Notes: a model not told the origin generated them from the letters alone. A DNA stretch of 64,000 bases from Chitinophagaceae bacterium (GCA_016715365.1 JADKAM010000004.1:310001-374000); one strand, 5' to 3'. Shown: positions 17,411-27,071, counted from the first letter of the stretch. Made by a program: numbers and translations.

Positions 17411-19060
17411 TTATAATTTTTTAACCCTACGCAGTTCCAGCAGGTTCAAACTATTTGGATAAAAGTTAAAAATGTTTTTGTGAACCAGGTGTATCGCCAT
17501 ATCGTACCAGAGCGGTACAACCGGTGCATCACTGATGATGATCCTGTCCATTTGCTGGTATAATTTATAACGAAGGGAATCATTTTTTTCTGATAAAGCC
17601 TTTTCATACAACAGATCAAAATCTGCATTTTTATACCGGGTATAATTAGGCGGGGCCGGATTTTTACCATAAAAAACACCCAGATAATTTTCTGCATCGG
17701 GATAATCTGCAATCCAGCTTCCCCGGAAGAATGGAGCCTGCGATTTGGAGGTCTGCTCCATCAATAAACTTTTCTGTATCACTTCCACCTGCACATTAAT
17801 GCCTACCTGCAGCAGCTCGTTGGCAATATAAGTTCCCAGGTCGCCATAAATGGGAATGGTAAGGAGTTTTATTTCCGGTAGATTTTTCCCATTGGGATAA
17901 CCTGCTTCAGCCAGTAATTGTTTGGCTTTGTCTATATCGTAATGATAGCCGGGTACTGCAACTGAATCAAAAGAAGGTAGTCCGGCAGGAACAAAACCAC
18001 TCTCAGCGGCAATGCCAATGCTGTTGCGTAAATACAGCATCATTTTTTTACGGTTAAAACCATAATTGATAGCCTGCCGTATTTTTTGAAAACGCAAGGG
18101 TGAGTTTTTTACCAGCTCATTTTCTCCATCAACCAAAATGCCCAGGTATTCAATATTGAGGTAAGGATGTTTATGTAACTCAATTTTGTCAAGCCATGTT
18201 TTTTTCAGGTTGCCGGTCTTGGTAAGCACTTCATCTTTAAAAGAAGGATCTATATCATCAATAAAATCCAGGCGGTTTTGCTGAAACTCTAAAAACTCGG
18301 TGGCTTTACTATCATAGAAGGAAACCTTGATGCCATCCAGATAAGGCAGGGATCTACCTTCGGCATCTTTTTCAAAATAGTTTTCATTCTTTTTTAAAAT
18401 GAGCGCCTGCCCTTCTTCCCAGGCAACAAAGCTGAAAGGCCCGGTGCCAACGGGGTGGCGACGAAAATCGGTTTTGTATTTTTCCACCGCTTCTTTGGGA
18501 ATGATGGAACAATACTGCATGCTCAATATGCCGAGTATTGATTGAAAGGGGCTGATTAGTTTTAGCTGAAAGGTTGTATCATTGATAGCAGTAAATCCAT
18601 TCACAGAATCTACCCGGTTATTAAATATCCAGGCACCTGGACTTGCCGTGCTTTTATCAATAATTCTTTTAAAACTGTACTCCACATCATGGGCAGTTAG
18701 TTTTCGGCCTTTGCCATTGGTAAAGCAGGCATCATCAGTAAAAAAAACATCGTTCCTTAAAATAAAAGTAAAAACCAGGTTGTCTTCAGAAATGTTCCAA
18801 TGTGTTGCCAGCGATGGCTGCATTTGCATATTGCTGTCAATTTCTATGAGGGTATTATACAATTGGTGTGTAGACCACATTACCTGTTTGTTTTTGGCAA
18901 ATGCCGGATCGAGAGAAGCAAGGCCGCTGCTTTCGTTGTAATGGAATATTTTTTTATCGGGATGATTATGATTTTTACAGGAAGAACCAATGAACCACAA
19001 AGACACAAAGGCACAAAGGAAAAGGATGAGCGGTTGTTTGTATTTGTATCGTAATGCCAT
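17411..19060 (-). CDS. Peptide-type ABC transporter substrate-binding lipoprotein (SBP family 5)
   Basis: The 549-residue protein resembles DppA/OppA. It has a lipoprotein signal (FIGSSC, Cys28), then the family 5 pattern. ASLDPAFAKN lies near the N-terminus, followed by LTAHDVEYSFKRI, HPVGTGPFSFV and QAINYGFNRKKM. Then come DKAKQLLAEAGYPNGK, and ADYPDAENYL with YKNADFDLLYEKA near the C-terminus. It binds oligopeptides or similar ligands for import. The permease and ATPase genes are not adjacent. It is divergent from the M1 aminopeptidase gene across 35 bp; a shared control region and a peptide-use theme are plausible but unproven. Confidence 0.9.
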   Translation of the reverse strand: MALRYKYKQPLILFLCAFVSLWFIGSSCKNHNHPDKKIFHYNESSGLASLDPAFAKNKQVMWSTHQLYNTLIEIDSNMQMQPSLATHWNISEDNLVFTFILRNDVFFTDDACFTNGKGRKLTAHDVEYSFKRIIDKSTASPGAWIFNNRVDSVNGFTAINDTTFQLKLISPFQSILGILSMQYCSIIPKEAVEKYKTDFRRHPVGTGPFSFVAWEEGQALILKKNENYFEKDAEGRSLPYLDGIKVSFYDSKATEFLEFQQNRLDFIDDIDPSFKDEVLTKTGNLKKTWLDKIELHKHPYLNIEYLGILVDGENELVKNSPLRFQKIRQAINYGFNRKKMMLYLRNSIGIAAESGFVPAGLPSFDSVAVPGYHYDIDKAKQLLAEAGYPNGKNLPEIKLLTIPIYGDLGTYIANELLQVGINVQVEVIQKSLLMEQTSKSQAPFFRGSWIADYPDAENYLGVFYGKNPAPPNYTRYKNADFDLLYEKALSEKNDSLRYKLYQQMDRIIISDAPVVPLWYDMAIHLVHKNIFNFYPNSLNLLELRRVKKL

Positions 19061-19095
19061 AAAAAAACTAAATTAGCACTTATATACAAATACAC

Positions 19096-20781
19096 ATGAA
19101 ACAACTAATTAAAGTTTGCCTGATTTTTACTTTTTACTTTTTACTTTTTACTTCTTCGGAAGCTCAGCCATTAAAACCTATGCAGGCTTTTACCCATGCT
19201 GATACCTTGCGTGGTACGTATGGCCCAACAAGAGATTGGTGGAATGTAACGAAATATGACTTGCATGTGAAGTTTAATTTGAAGGATAGTTCGATCAGCG
19301 GATATAATATTATTGATTTTGAAGTATTGAAAAACGGAACTACTATTCAAATTGACCTTCAGGAGCCAATGATTTTAGATAGCATTAAAGTGATTGCAAC
19401 AAGAAGCACTGCAAACACCGGAAACATTCCATTTACGCAAGATGGGAACGCATATTTTATTCAACCCATATCCTGGATGAAGAATGGAGAAATGAAAAAG
19501 AAGAATTACATCTATGTATACTACCACGGCAAACCCCGTATTGCAATTCGCCCACCATGGGATGGCGGTTTAATTATGCAGAAAGATAAAAACAACAATC
19601 CCTTTGTAAGTCTTGCCTGCCAGGGCCTGGGTGCCAGTGTTTGGTATCCCTGTAAAGACCACCAGGCTGATGAACCGGATAGTGCGGAAATGCATATTAC
19701 CATACCCGATTCTTTAATCTGTGTGGGTAATGGCCGCTTTAGAGGTAAAATAAATAATAGTGATGGAACCGCTACCTATGATTGGGCGGTTACTAATCCT
19801 ATCAATAGTTACAACCTGATACCATACATTGGAAAATACACACATTTCAGCGAAGTGTATGAAGGCGAAAAAGGAAAACTGGATATGGATTACTGGGTGC
19901 TTGACTATAATTTAGAAAAAGCCAAAGAACAATTTAAAGATGCACCACGCATGATGAAGGCATTTGAACATTGGTTTGGCCCCTATCCTTTTTATGAAGA
20001 TGGTTTTAAACTGGTGGAAGCACCACATTTGGGCATGGAACACCAGAGTGCCACAGCTTATGGCAATAAATATAAAAATGGTTATTTGGGCCGTGATTTA
20101 AGTGGCACGGGCTGGGGATTAAAATGGGATTTCATCATTGTGCATGAAGCGGGCCACGAATGGTTTGCCAATAATATAACAACTAAAGATATTGCAGACA
20201 TGTGGGTGCATGAAGGGTTTACCAACTACAGCGAAACCCTGTTTACCGATTACTGGTATGGTAAACCAGCCGGTAATGAATACGTTATTGGCACCCGCAA
20301 AGGAATACAAAACGATATACCCATCATTGGTATATACAATGTAAACCAGGAAGGCAGCGGCGATATGTACCCAAAGTCGGGCAATATGCTGCACTCCATC
20401 CGCCAGGTAATAAATGATGATGAAAAATTCAGACAGATTCTACGTGGACTTAATAAAACATTCTACCACCAAACCGTAACTACCAAACAGGTTGAAGATT
20501 ATATCAACAAAGAAAGCAAGATCAATTTCAGTAAAGTATTTGATCAGTATTTAAGAACGGTACAAATTCCGGTGCTTGAATATAAGATTGACGGATACAA
20601 ATTATCTTACCGCTATACCAATTGTGTAAAAGGATTTAACCTGCCATTGAAAATAAAATTCAAGACTGAGCAGTGGATTAAGCCAACTGAAAAATGGGAA
20701 ACCCTTAATTTATATCCTGAAGGTGATAATGGTTTTACTGTTGACCCAAATTTCTACATTAAAACAAAAAAGGTAGAGTAA
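19096..20781 (+). CDS. M1 family zinc metallopeptidase (aminopeptidase N-like)
   Basis: The 561-residue secreted enzyme has a signal peptide ending near SEAQ, an N-terminal beta domain, the substrate motif GMEHQ (GxMEN-type) and the zinc site H350-E351-x2-H354-x18-E373 (HEAGH..HEGF). The proton-donor Tyr region follows. It is shorter than E. coli PepN and lacks a long C-terminal helical domain, like many Bacteroidota periplasmic M1 enzymes. It removes N-terminal residues from peptides. The flippase gene follows after 19 nt. Four 7-bp repeats lie inside the signal-peptide coding sequence. Confidence 0.93.
   Translation: MKQLIKVCLIFTFYFLLFTSSEAQPLKPMQAFTHADTLRGTYGPTRDWWNVTKYDLHVKFNLKDSSISGYNIIDFEVLKNGTTIQIDLQEPMILDSIKVIATRSTANTGNIPFTQDGNAYFIQPISWMKNGEMKKKNYIYVYYHGKPRIAIRPPWDGGLIMQKDKNNNPFVSLACQGLGASVWYPCKDHQADEPDSAEMHITIPDSLICVGNGRFRGKINNSDGTATYDWAVTNPINSYNLIPYIGKYTHFSEVYEGEKGKLDMDYWVLDYNLEKAKEQFKDAPRMMKAFEHWFGPYPFYEDGFKLVEAPHLGMEHQSATAYGNKYKNGYLGRDLSGTGWGLKWDFIIVHEAGHEWFANNITTKDIADMWVHEGFTNYSETLFTDYWYGKPAGNEYVIGTRKGIQNDIPIIGIYNVNQEGSGDMYPKSGNMLHSIRQVINDDEKFRQILRGLNKTFYHQTVTTKQVEDYINKESKINFSKVFDQYLRTVQIPVLEYKIDGYKLSYRYTNCVKGFNLPLKIKFKTEQWIKPTEKWETLNLYPEGDNGFTVDPNFYIKTKKVE
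19124..19151 (+). repeat. Four perfect 7-bp tandem repeats (TTTTTAC) in a signal-peptide coding region
   Basis: Units at 19124, 19131, 19138 and 19145 are identical and encode the hydrophobic core of the M1 peptidase signal peptide. The unit length is not a multiple of three, so gain or loss of one copy would shift the frame. Confidence 0.9.
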
Positions 20782-20800
20782 TTTAGCAGCAAACAAAGCT

Positions 20801-22315
20801 ATGTCGCAAATACGAAAGCAAAGCCTTATTTCCTCACTGGTGGTGTACATTGGCTTTGCTATCGGCTTTTTTAATACTTATTTATTTACAAGAGAAGGTG
20901 GTTTTACAAAGGCCGAGTATGGGCTTATCGGCGTTTTTATGGCGGTTGCCAATATCATGTTTTGTGTTGCCAATTTGGGCATGCCTTCTTACATTCATAA
21001 ATTTTATCCTTATTACAACGATAATCTGCCGCCCAAAAAGAATGACCAGCTTACCTGGGCCCTGTTTTTTTCTTTGTTTGGCTTTTGCCTGGTTATAATT
21101 GCCGGTATTTTATTTAAAGATATTGTGATCAGAAAATACGGCACCAACGCCCCCGACCTGGTAAAATATTATTACTACATTTTTCCTTTTGGTATGGGGC
21201 TTACCCTTTTTGCTATTTTAGAAGCTTATGCCTGGCAGGTAAAAAAATCGGTATTCTCTAATTTTTTACGGGAGATACAGTTCAGGGTTTTTACAACCAT
21301 TTTAATTGTGCTGAGTTTTACCGGCTTCATCGCTTCCTTTGATCTGTTTATCAAAATTTATTCCTTTACTTTTCTGGCGGTAGCCGCCATTCTGTTGGGA
21401 TATCTGGTCTACAACAATAAAATATTCTTTACATTTTCAGTCAGCAGGGTTTCTAAGAAATTTTTTAAAAAAATTGTTACGCTGCTTTCTTTTGTTTATG
21501 GCGGCAGCCTTGTCTTTACTGTATCCCAGGTGTTTGATACGATTGTAATTGCTGCAGCATTGGATGATGGCCTTGCACTGGCCGGCATTTACACACTGGC
21601 ACAAAATATTGCCAGTTTAATACAGGCACCGCAGCGGGGTATTATCTCTTCATCGCTGGGTGCTTTATCGCAGGCATGGAAGGATAAGGACATGAAAAGG
21701 ATTGACAGGATCTATCATAGCTCTTCCATCAACCAGTTAATATTTTCCGTGGGTATGTTTGCTCTTATCTGGTTAAATTTTGCTGATGGCGTCTTTACTT
21801 TTCATTTACAAGCAGGCTATATTGATGCCAAATGGGTCTTCTTTTATATTGGCCTGATGCGTATCATTGATATGGGCACCGGTGTAAACAGCCAGATCAT
21901 CAATACCTCTACTTTTTGGCGTTTCGATTTTATAACCGGTGTAATATTACTTTCCTTAACGCTGCCGCTGAATTACATACTTACAAAATATTATTATGGC
22001 GTTATGGGACCCGCTATTGCCAACCTGATCACTTTTACTGTTTACAATGCAATTCGGTATGGATTTTTAATTAAGAAGTTTAACCTGCAGCCATTTACTG
22101 CTAAAACGATTTATACTATTATACTGGGTGTTGCAACTTTCTATTGCTGTTATTTTCTGTTTGATGATTTGCACGGCTTTGGGGCGATGGTAGCCAGAAG
22201 CAGCATGTTTCTTATTTTGTTTATTGGAGGAACTTTTTTATTAAAATTATCGCCGGATATAATGCCTGTTTGGCAAACCCTTCAAAAAAGGCTGGGCATA
22301 AAAAAAGGAGATTGA
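20801..22315 (+). CDS. Polysaccharide/lipopolysaccharide flippase (Wzx-like, MATE/PST superfamily)
   Basis: The 504-residue integral membrane protein has about 12-14 hydrophobic helices from the N-terminus (SSLVVYIGFAIGFFNTYLF) to the C-terminus. Oligosaccharide-flippase features include GVFMAVANIMFCVANLGMPSYIHKF early and IYTLAQNIASLIQAPQRGI mid-protein. It probably moves undecaprenyl-linked sugar units across the inner membrane. No glycosyltransferase genes adjoin it, so the substrate is unknown. Its last codons form half of the convergent gene's terminator. Confidence 0.85.
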   Translation: MSQIRKQSLISSLVVYIGFAIGFFNTYLFTREGGFTKAEYGLIGVFMAVANIMFCVANLGMPSYIHKFYPYYNDNLPPKKNDQLTWALFFSLFGFCLVIIAGILFKDIVIRKYGTNAPDLVKYYYYIFPFGMGLTLFAILEAYAWQVKKSVFSNFLREIQFRVFTTILIVLSFTGFIASFDLFIKIYSFTFLAVAAILLGYLVYNNKIFFTFSVSRVSKKFFKKIVTLLSFVYGGSLVFTVSQVFDTIVIAAALDDGLALAGIYTLAQNIASLIQAPQRGIISSSLGALSQAWKDKDMKRIDRIYHSSSINQLIFSVGMFALIWLNFADGVFTFHLQAGYIDAKWVFFYIGLMRIIDMGTGVNSQIINTSTFWRFDFITGVILLSLTLPLNYILTKYYYGVMGPAIANLITFTVYNAIRYGFLIKKFNLQPFTAKTIYTIILGVATFYCCYFLFDDLHGFGAMVARSSMFLILFIGGTFLLKLSPDIMPVWQTLQKRLGIKKGD

Positions 22316-22325
22316 TCATCTCCCC
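22300..22325 (-). terminator. Terminator of the NlpC/P60 gene, overlapping the flippase 3' end
   Basis: Read on the minus strand, GGAGAT-GATCA-ATCTCC is followed by seven T. The stem spans the flippase stop codon (gene end 22315), so one hairpin serves coding and termination roles. Confidence 0.7.
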
Positions 22326-22345
22326 TATAACTTCAGATAAAATAT

Positions 22346-23011
22346 TTATTCAACAGCCGGAACCGGTTCAGGTACAGTTAACCTTCCGCCACCTACAAAT
22401 TTTTTGTTCCAGTATGTTTCCGAAAGATTGCTGATGGTTACGCCAATGCTGGTACTTGCATGGGTAAAATATCCATTACCTAAATACATACCTACATGGC
22501 TGATACCGCCTCTTGTATTAAAAAAAACCAGGTCGCCCTGAAGCAATTCTTCTTTTTCAAGTTTTATACAATTGGCATATTGGTCACGTGCGGTTCTGGG
22601 AAGTACCAGTCCAAATACCTGGTGAGCCAATGTGCCTGCGTAAGCACTGCAATCAATTCCTTTTTCCGTTGCACCGCCATATCTGTAACGTGTGCCCCAC
22701 CATTTTTCAATGGCTCCAAATAAAACTGGGTTGGTGATGGTTTCAACTTCCACATCCAGTAACTGGGCATATTTAAACTGTAAAGCACTAAAGCTTTCAA
22801 TGGAAGTAACTTCTTCCGCTGGTTTTGAAACTGCATTTACTGCAACAGCTTTTGCCGGTTTTATTTCTATTCCTTCAATAAATTTGGGTGATTTTTTTGA
22901 TACAGCGGATGCATTCACCTGCTCAATATTTACAGATGGCTGTGCTTTGGCCGTTAAAGTTGTTCCTGAAAAAAAGCCGATGGCTACAGAAACAAGAAAG
23001 AAGTTTTTCAT
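22346..23011 (-). CDS. C40 (NlpC/P60) peptidoglycan endopeptidase
   Basis: The 221-residue protein has a signal peptide (about 1-23), a low-complexity linker (Ala/Val/Lys) and an NlpC/P60 domain from about residue 95. The catalytic triad is C121 in GIDCSAYAG, H172 in ISHVGMYLG and H184 in YFTHAS. Family enzymes cut stem-peptide bonds in peptidoglycan, usually gamma-D-Glu-diaminopimelate. It is exported, so it acts in the periplasm. The promoter lies about 145 nt upstream and implies a long leader. Cell-wall turnover is the inferred role. Confidence 0.92.
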   Translation of the reverse strand: MKNFFLVSVAIGFFSGTTLTAKAQPSVNIEQVNASAVSKKSPKFIEGIEIKPAKAVAVNAVSKPAEEVTSIESFSALQFKYAQLLDVEVETITNPVLFGAIEKWWGTRYRYGGATEKGIDCSAYAGTLAHQVFGLVLPRTARDQYANCIKLEKEELLQGDLVFFNTRGGISHVGMYLGNGYFTHASTSIGVTISNLSETYWNKKFVGGGRLTVPEPVPAVE

Positions 23012-23158
23012 ACGTAAACTTTAGGGGTTTAAAACGTAAGTACAACTTTGTCTTGTGTTTTTTGCTCTTCTTAAATTCTAATGTTGGTGCTGCTTATCTC
23101 TACTTACCTGTGAGTCCTGTCCTACAAACTAATGATTAATAATTTTTCTAATGCTGCG

Positions 23159-23189
23159 CAAAGGTAACTTTCAAAAGCCGTAAATGCAA
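23159..23189 (-). promoter_or_regulatory. Promoter of the NlpC/P60 gene
   Basis: On the minus strand, TTG (23189-23187) and TACCTTTG (23166-23159) lie 20 nt apart. The 368-bp gap between the C40 gene and dnaE holds this promoter plus the inverted repeat at 23291-23366, and otherwise no ORF I trust. Confidence 0.5.
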
Positions 23190-23290
23190 GCTGTTAACGT
23201 TTAATTATGATTTTTAACTGAATGTTTACTTAAACTACTGTGGAAAAACGGATTAGAGATGCCGCTGATTGTTAACGATATTTGCCTTAA

Positions 23291-23366
23291 AGGAAAGATA
23301 CTTGATACTGGATACTGGATAAGGCTCTGTGGGTATCCAGCAACAAGCATCGAGTATCAAGTTTCC
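23291..23366. repeat. Imperfect inverted repeat just upstream of dnaE
   Basis: The left arm 23291-23320 contains ATACTTGATACTGGATACTGG and the right arm 23335-23366 contains CCAGCAACAAGCATCGAGTATCAAG. They pair imperfectly, best through ACTTGATACT/AGTATCAAGT. The left arm also has an internal direct repeat (GATACTG twice). It ends 14 nt before the dnaE ATG. Confidence 0.6.
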
Positions 23367-23379
23367 AGAATCAATCGTT

Positions 23380-26300
23380 ATGAAGTTTTCACACTTACAC
23401 GTACACACACAATTTTCGTTGCTGGATGGTGCGGCATCTATAAAAAATCTGTATAAAAAAGCCATTGCCGATGGTATGCCTGCACTTGCAATAAGTGACC
23501 ATGGCAATATGTTTGGCGCATTTGAATTTGTAAAGGAAGCATACAATCATAAGAATGACGATGGTACTTTAAAAGTAAAGCCTATCGTTGGCTGCGAGTT
23601 TTATATCACCACCGACAGGCATCGCAAAACTTTCAGCAAAGAAGAAAAAGATCCACGCCACCACCAGATATTGCTGGCAAAAAATGCAACGGGTTATAAG
23701 AACCTCGTTAAGCTTACTTCGCTTGGATATATTGAAGGTATGTATTCAAAATATCCCCGTATCGATAAAGAACTCATTCATAAATATCACGAAGGATTGA
23801 TTGCCACCACCTGCTGCCTGGGTGCATTGGTGCCGCAAACCATTTTAAAAAAAGGCGAAGCTGAAGGTGAGAATGAATTTAAATGGTGGCTCAATATTTT
23901 CCAGGAAGATTATTATGTAGAATTACAGCGCCACGGAATTCCGGAGCAGGAAAAAGTGAATGAAGTGCTGCTGAAATTTGCTAAAAAATACAATGTAAAA
24001 GTTATTGCCAGCAACGATTCGCATTATGTAGATCAGAAAGATTTTAATGCACACGATATCCTGCTTTGCATCAACACCGGCGAAAAGCAGAGCACCCCTG
24101 CCCTGCGTGAATTTACAGATGATGATGTGTTTGCCAAAAACAAGCGCTTTGCATTTCCCAACGACCAGTTTTATTTAAAAACCGGCGCAGAGATGAGCAA
24201 GGTTTTTGAAGACCTGCCTGAAGCCATCGACAATACCAATGAAATTATTGGCAAGGTTGATTTACTGAATTTAAAAAGAGACATACTCCTGCCCCATTTT
24301 ACGGTACCAGCCAATTATAAAACGCAGGATGAATATTTGGCGCATTTAACCTGGTCGGGTGCAAAAGAACGTTATAAAATTCTTACGCCTGAAGCTGAAG
24401 AACGATTGAGTTTTGAATTGGGCATCATTGAAAAAATGGGCTTTGCCGGTTACTTTTTAATTGTAAGCGATTTTATTAAGGCAGGCCGTGATATGGGCGT
24501 GTTCATCGGCCCCGGCCGTGGTTCTGCAGCAGGAAGCGCAGTGGCGTATTGCATCGGCATCACCAATATCGACCCCATAAAATATAATTTACTGTTTGAA
24601 AGGTTCCTGAATCCGGAACGTAAATCCATGCCGGATATAGACACGGACTTTGATGATGAAGGCCGGCAAAAAGTGTTGGATTATGTGGTACAGAAATATG
24701 GGAAGAACCAGGTGGCACAGATCATTACGTATGGCACTATGGCTGCCAAGTCAAGCATAGCAGATGTTTCCAGGGTTATGGATCTGCCGCTGGCAGAAAG
24801 CAGGGCCATTTCAAAACTGGTACCGGAAAGGCCAGGCATCAATTTAAAAAGATTGTTGCATGCTCCTTTTACAATTAAAGAAGCAAATGCTTCGACAGGC
24901 TCAGCAGGTGAAAAGTCGCTGGAGGAAAAAGAACAATTGCAGGCTGATGATATTGAAAATGTAAAAAAGCTACGAGAAATATACAAAGGCAATGATCTGC
25001 AAAGTAAAATATTGCATGAGGCAGAAATACTGGAAGGCTCGGTTCGTAACACCGGCATTCATGCATCGGCCATCATCATCGCACCTAAAGATCTTACGGA
25101 GTTATTGCCTGTAGCAACTTCCAAAGAATCGGAGCTTTGGCTTACACAAATTGAAGGCAATTCCATTGAAGAAGCCGGTGTAATTAAAATGGACTTTTTG
25201 GGTTTAAAGACCCTGAGTATTTTAAAGACTGCCCTTCAGCTGATAAAACAAAATCATGGTATTGAAATTGATATTGATGCCATTCCGCTGGATGATGAAA
25301 AAACCTACAAGCTTTACCAGCAGGGTGATACAAACGGAACATTTCAGTTTGAAAGTCCGGGTATGCAGAAATACCTGCGTGAATTAAAGCCTGATAAATT
25401 TGCCGATCTGATTGCGATGAACGCACTCTATCGCCCCGGCCCAATGGCTTATATCCCTGAATACGTTGACCGTAAGCATGGCAAGAAACAGGTGGTATAC
25501 GACCTGGCCGATATGGAAGAATTTTTGAAAGAAACTTATGGTATTACGGTTTACCAGGAACAGGTGATGTTGCTTTCGCAAAAGCTTGCGGGCTTTAGCA
25601 AAGGCGATGCGGATGTGTTGCGTAAGGCCATGGGTAAAAAACAGAAAGCGGTACTGGATAAAATGAAAGTGCAGTTTGTGGAAGGAGCCACTGCAAAAGG
25701 ACATGACAAGAATATTTTGGAAAAGGTATGGACAGACTGGGAAGCATTTGCGCAATACGCATTCAACAAATCGCACTCTACCTGTTATGCTTTTGTGGCT
25801 TATCAAACGGCTTATCTAAAAGCACATTATCCCAGTGAGTACATGGCGGCGGTGCTGAATCATGCGGGCAGCATTGATAAGATCACTTTCTTTATGGAAG
25901 AATGCAAACGAATGGGATTAAAAGTGCTGGGGCCCGATATCAATGAATCGCAGAATGGCTTTGCAGTAAATGCAAAAGGCGAGATTCGTTTTGGTTTCAG
26001 CGGACTGAAAGGTGTAGGCGAAAATGCCATACAGCATATTATTGAAGAAAGAAATAAACACGGGCATTACACTTCTATTTATGATCTGGCAAAACGTGTA
26101 AATCACCGCAATGCCAATAAGAAATCATTGGAGAGTTTGATTTACTCAGGAGCTTTTGATTGCTTTAAAGATATTACACGTGCCCAGTATTTTTTCCAGG
26201 CCCCTGGTGATATACAGGGTTTGGAAAAGGTATTAAAATTTGGAAGTGTTTACCAGGCGCAAAATGCCAATGCTACCAATACCCTCTTTGGTGATATGCA

Positions 26301-27015
26301 GATGCCGGACATTGTACCACCCAAATTACCGGTTTGTGAACCCTGGCCGCTGGCTGTGCAGCTGGATTATGAAAAGGAAGTTACCGGTATGTTCATGAGC
26401 GGCCATCCGCTGGATAATTATAAGTTTGAAATGCGGCATTATAATATTACACCCCTGGCCGATTATGTTGAATTTAAAATGGCAGTAAATACGCATCCCA
26501 ATCCTGCAAAGAGTTTCAGGCTGGCCGGGCTTGTTGTGGATGCACAGCACCGCCTGACAAAAAAAGGGAAGAATTTTGCTGTTTTAAGTGTGGAAGATTA
26601 CAGTGGTAAAGCAGAATTTATGCTTTGGAGCGAAGACTATGTGAAATACACGAACTATCTTGACAAAGGTTTAATTGTAATGATTGAAGGTGCTTTCAGG
26701 CAGCGGTATGACGGGCAGTCATATGACTTCAGCATAAACAAATTACACCTGCTGGATACCGTTAAATCTACTTTAACCAAACAGGTGGTAATTGATGTAG
26801 AGCCACAATTCATCAATGAAGAAATGGTGGATTTTATTGATACCAATATCAAATCAAACCCAGGCAAAACTTCTATTAAGTTTAATGTTATTGACAGCCG
26901 CAATAAGTTTAAAGTGGGTATGTATACCCTTGAAAAAAGCGTAACCATGAATGATGACCTGGCGTTTTACTTAAATGAGAATAAGGATATTGAAGTGAGT
27001 GTGGTAACGGCATAA
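23380..27015 (+). CDS. dnaE: DNA polymerase III alpha subunit
   Basis: The 1211-residue replicative polymerase begins MKFSHLHVHTQFSLLDGAAS, the PHP domain. The palm carries GPGRGSAAGS and the catalytic PDIDTDFDDEGR. RPGPMAYIPEYVDRKHG and YQEQVMLLSQKLAGFS follow. The (HhH)2 region and C-terminal OB fold (FRLAGLVVDAQHRLTKKGK) complete the protein. The frame is open to a GTG at 23329, but those 17 extra codons lie in the upstream inverted repeat, so I use the ATG at 23380. Residues 504-510 (ASTGSAG) are encoded by a copy of a repeat core found in intergenic DNA elsewhere in the window. Confidence 0.97.
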   Translation: MKFSHLHVHTQFSLLDGAASIKNLYKKAIADGMPALAISDHGNMFGAFEFVKEAYNHKNDDGTLKVKPIVGCEFYITTDRHRKTFSKEEKDPRHHQILLAKNATGYKNLVKLTSLGYIEGMYSKYPRIDKELIHKYHEGLIATTCCLGALVPQTILKKGEAEGENEFKWWLNIFQEDYYVELQRHGIPEQEKVNEVLLKFAKKYNVKVIASNDSHYVDQKDFNAHDILLCINTGEKQSTPALREFTDDDVFAKNKRFAFPNDQFYLKTGAEMSKVFEDLPEAIDNTNEIIGKVDLLNLKRDILLPHFTVPANYKTQDEYLAHLTWSGAKERYKILTPEAEERLSFELGIIEKMGFAGYFLIVSDFIKAGRDMGVFIGPGRGSAAGSAVAYCIGITNIDPIKYNLLFERFLNPERKSMPDIDTDFDDEGRQKVLDYVVQKYGKNQVAQIITYGTMAAKSSIADVSRVMDLPLAESRAISKLVPERPGINLKRLLHAPFTIKEANASTGSAGEKSLEEKEQLQADDIENVKKLREIYKGNDLQSKILHEAEILEGSVRNTGIHASAIIIAPKDLTELLPVATSKESELWLTQIEGNSIEEAGVIKMDFLGLKTLSILKTALQLIKQNHGIEIDIDAIPLDDEKTYKLYQQGDTNGTFQFESPGMQKYLRELKPDKFADLIAMNALYRPGPMAYIPEYVDRKHGKKQVVYDLADMEEFLKETYGITVYQEQVMLLSQKLAGFSKGDADVLRKAMGKKQKAVLDKMKVQFVEGATAKGHDKNILEKVWTDWEAFAQYAFNKSHSTCYAFVAYQTAYLKAHYPSEYMAAVLNHAGSIDKITFFMEECKRMGLKVLGPDINESQNGFAVNAKGEIRFGFSGLKGVGENAIQHIIEERNKHGHYTSIYDLAKRVNHRNANKKSLESLIYSGAFDCFKDITRAQYFFQAPGDIQGLEKVLKFGSVYQAQNANATNTLFGDMQMPDIVPPKLPVCEPWPLAVQLDYEKEVTGMFMSGHPLDNYKFEMRHYNITPLADYVEFKMAVNTHPNPAKSFRLAGLVVDAQHRLTKKGKNFAVLSVEDYSGKAEFMLWSEDYVKYTNYLDKGLIVMIEGAFRQRYDGQSYDFSINKLHLLDTVKSTLTKQVVIDVEPQFINEEMVDFIDTNIKSNPGKTSIKFNVIDSRNKFKVGMYTLEKSVTMNDDLAFYLNENKDIEVSVVTA
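24889..24905 (+). repeat. In-frame copy of the dispersed repeat core inside dnaE
   Basis: GCTTCGACAGGCTCAGC differs by one base from the intergenic GCTTCGACAAGCTCAG core. It encodes ASTGSA, in a segment of dnaE that reads like a low-complexity insert (Glu/Lys-rich after it). Confidence 0.55.
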
Positions 27016-27071
27016 TGTTAATCCGTTAATTGGTTAATTCGTAGATCAGCTCATGAATTCGTCAGGATTTT

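Noticed and set aside
25384..25806. 140-codon minus-strand frame inside dnaE
   Set aside because: A shadow of the replicative polymerase; no independent coding signs.
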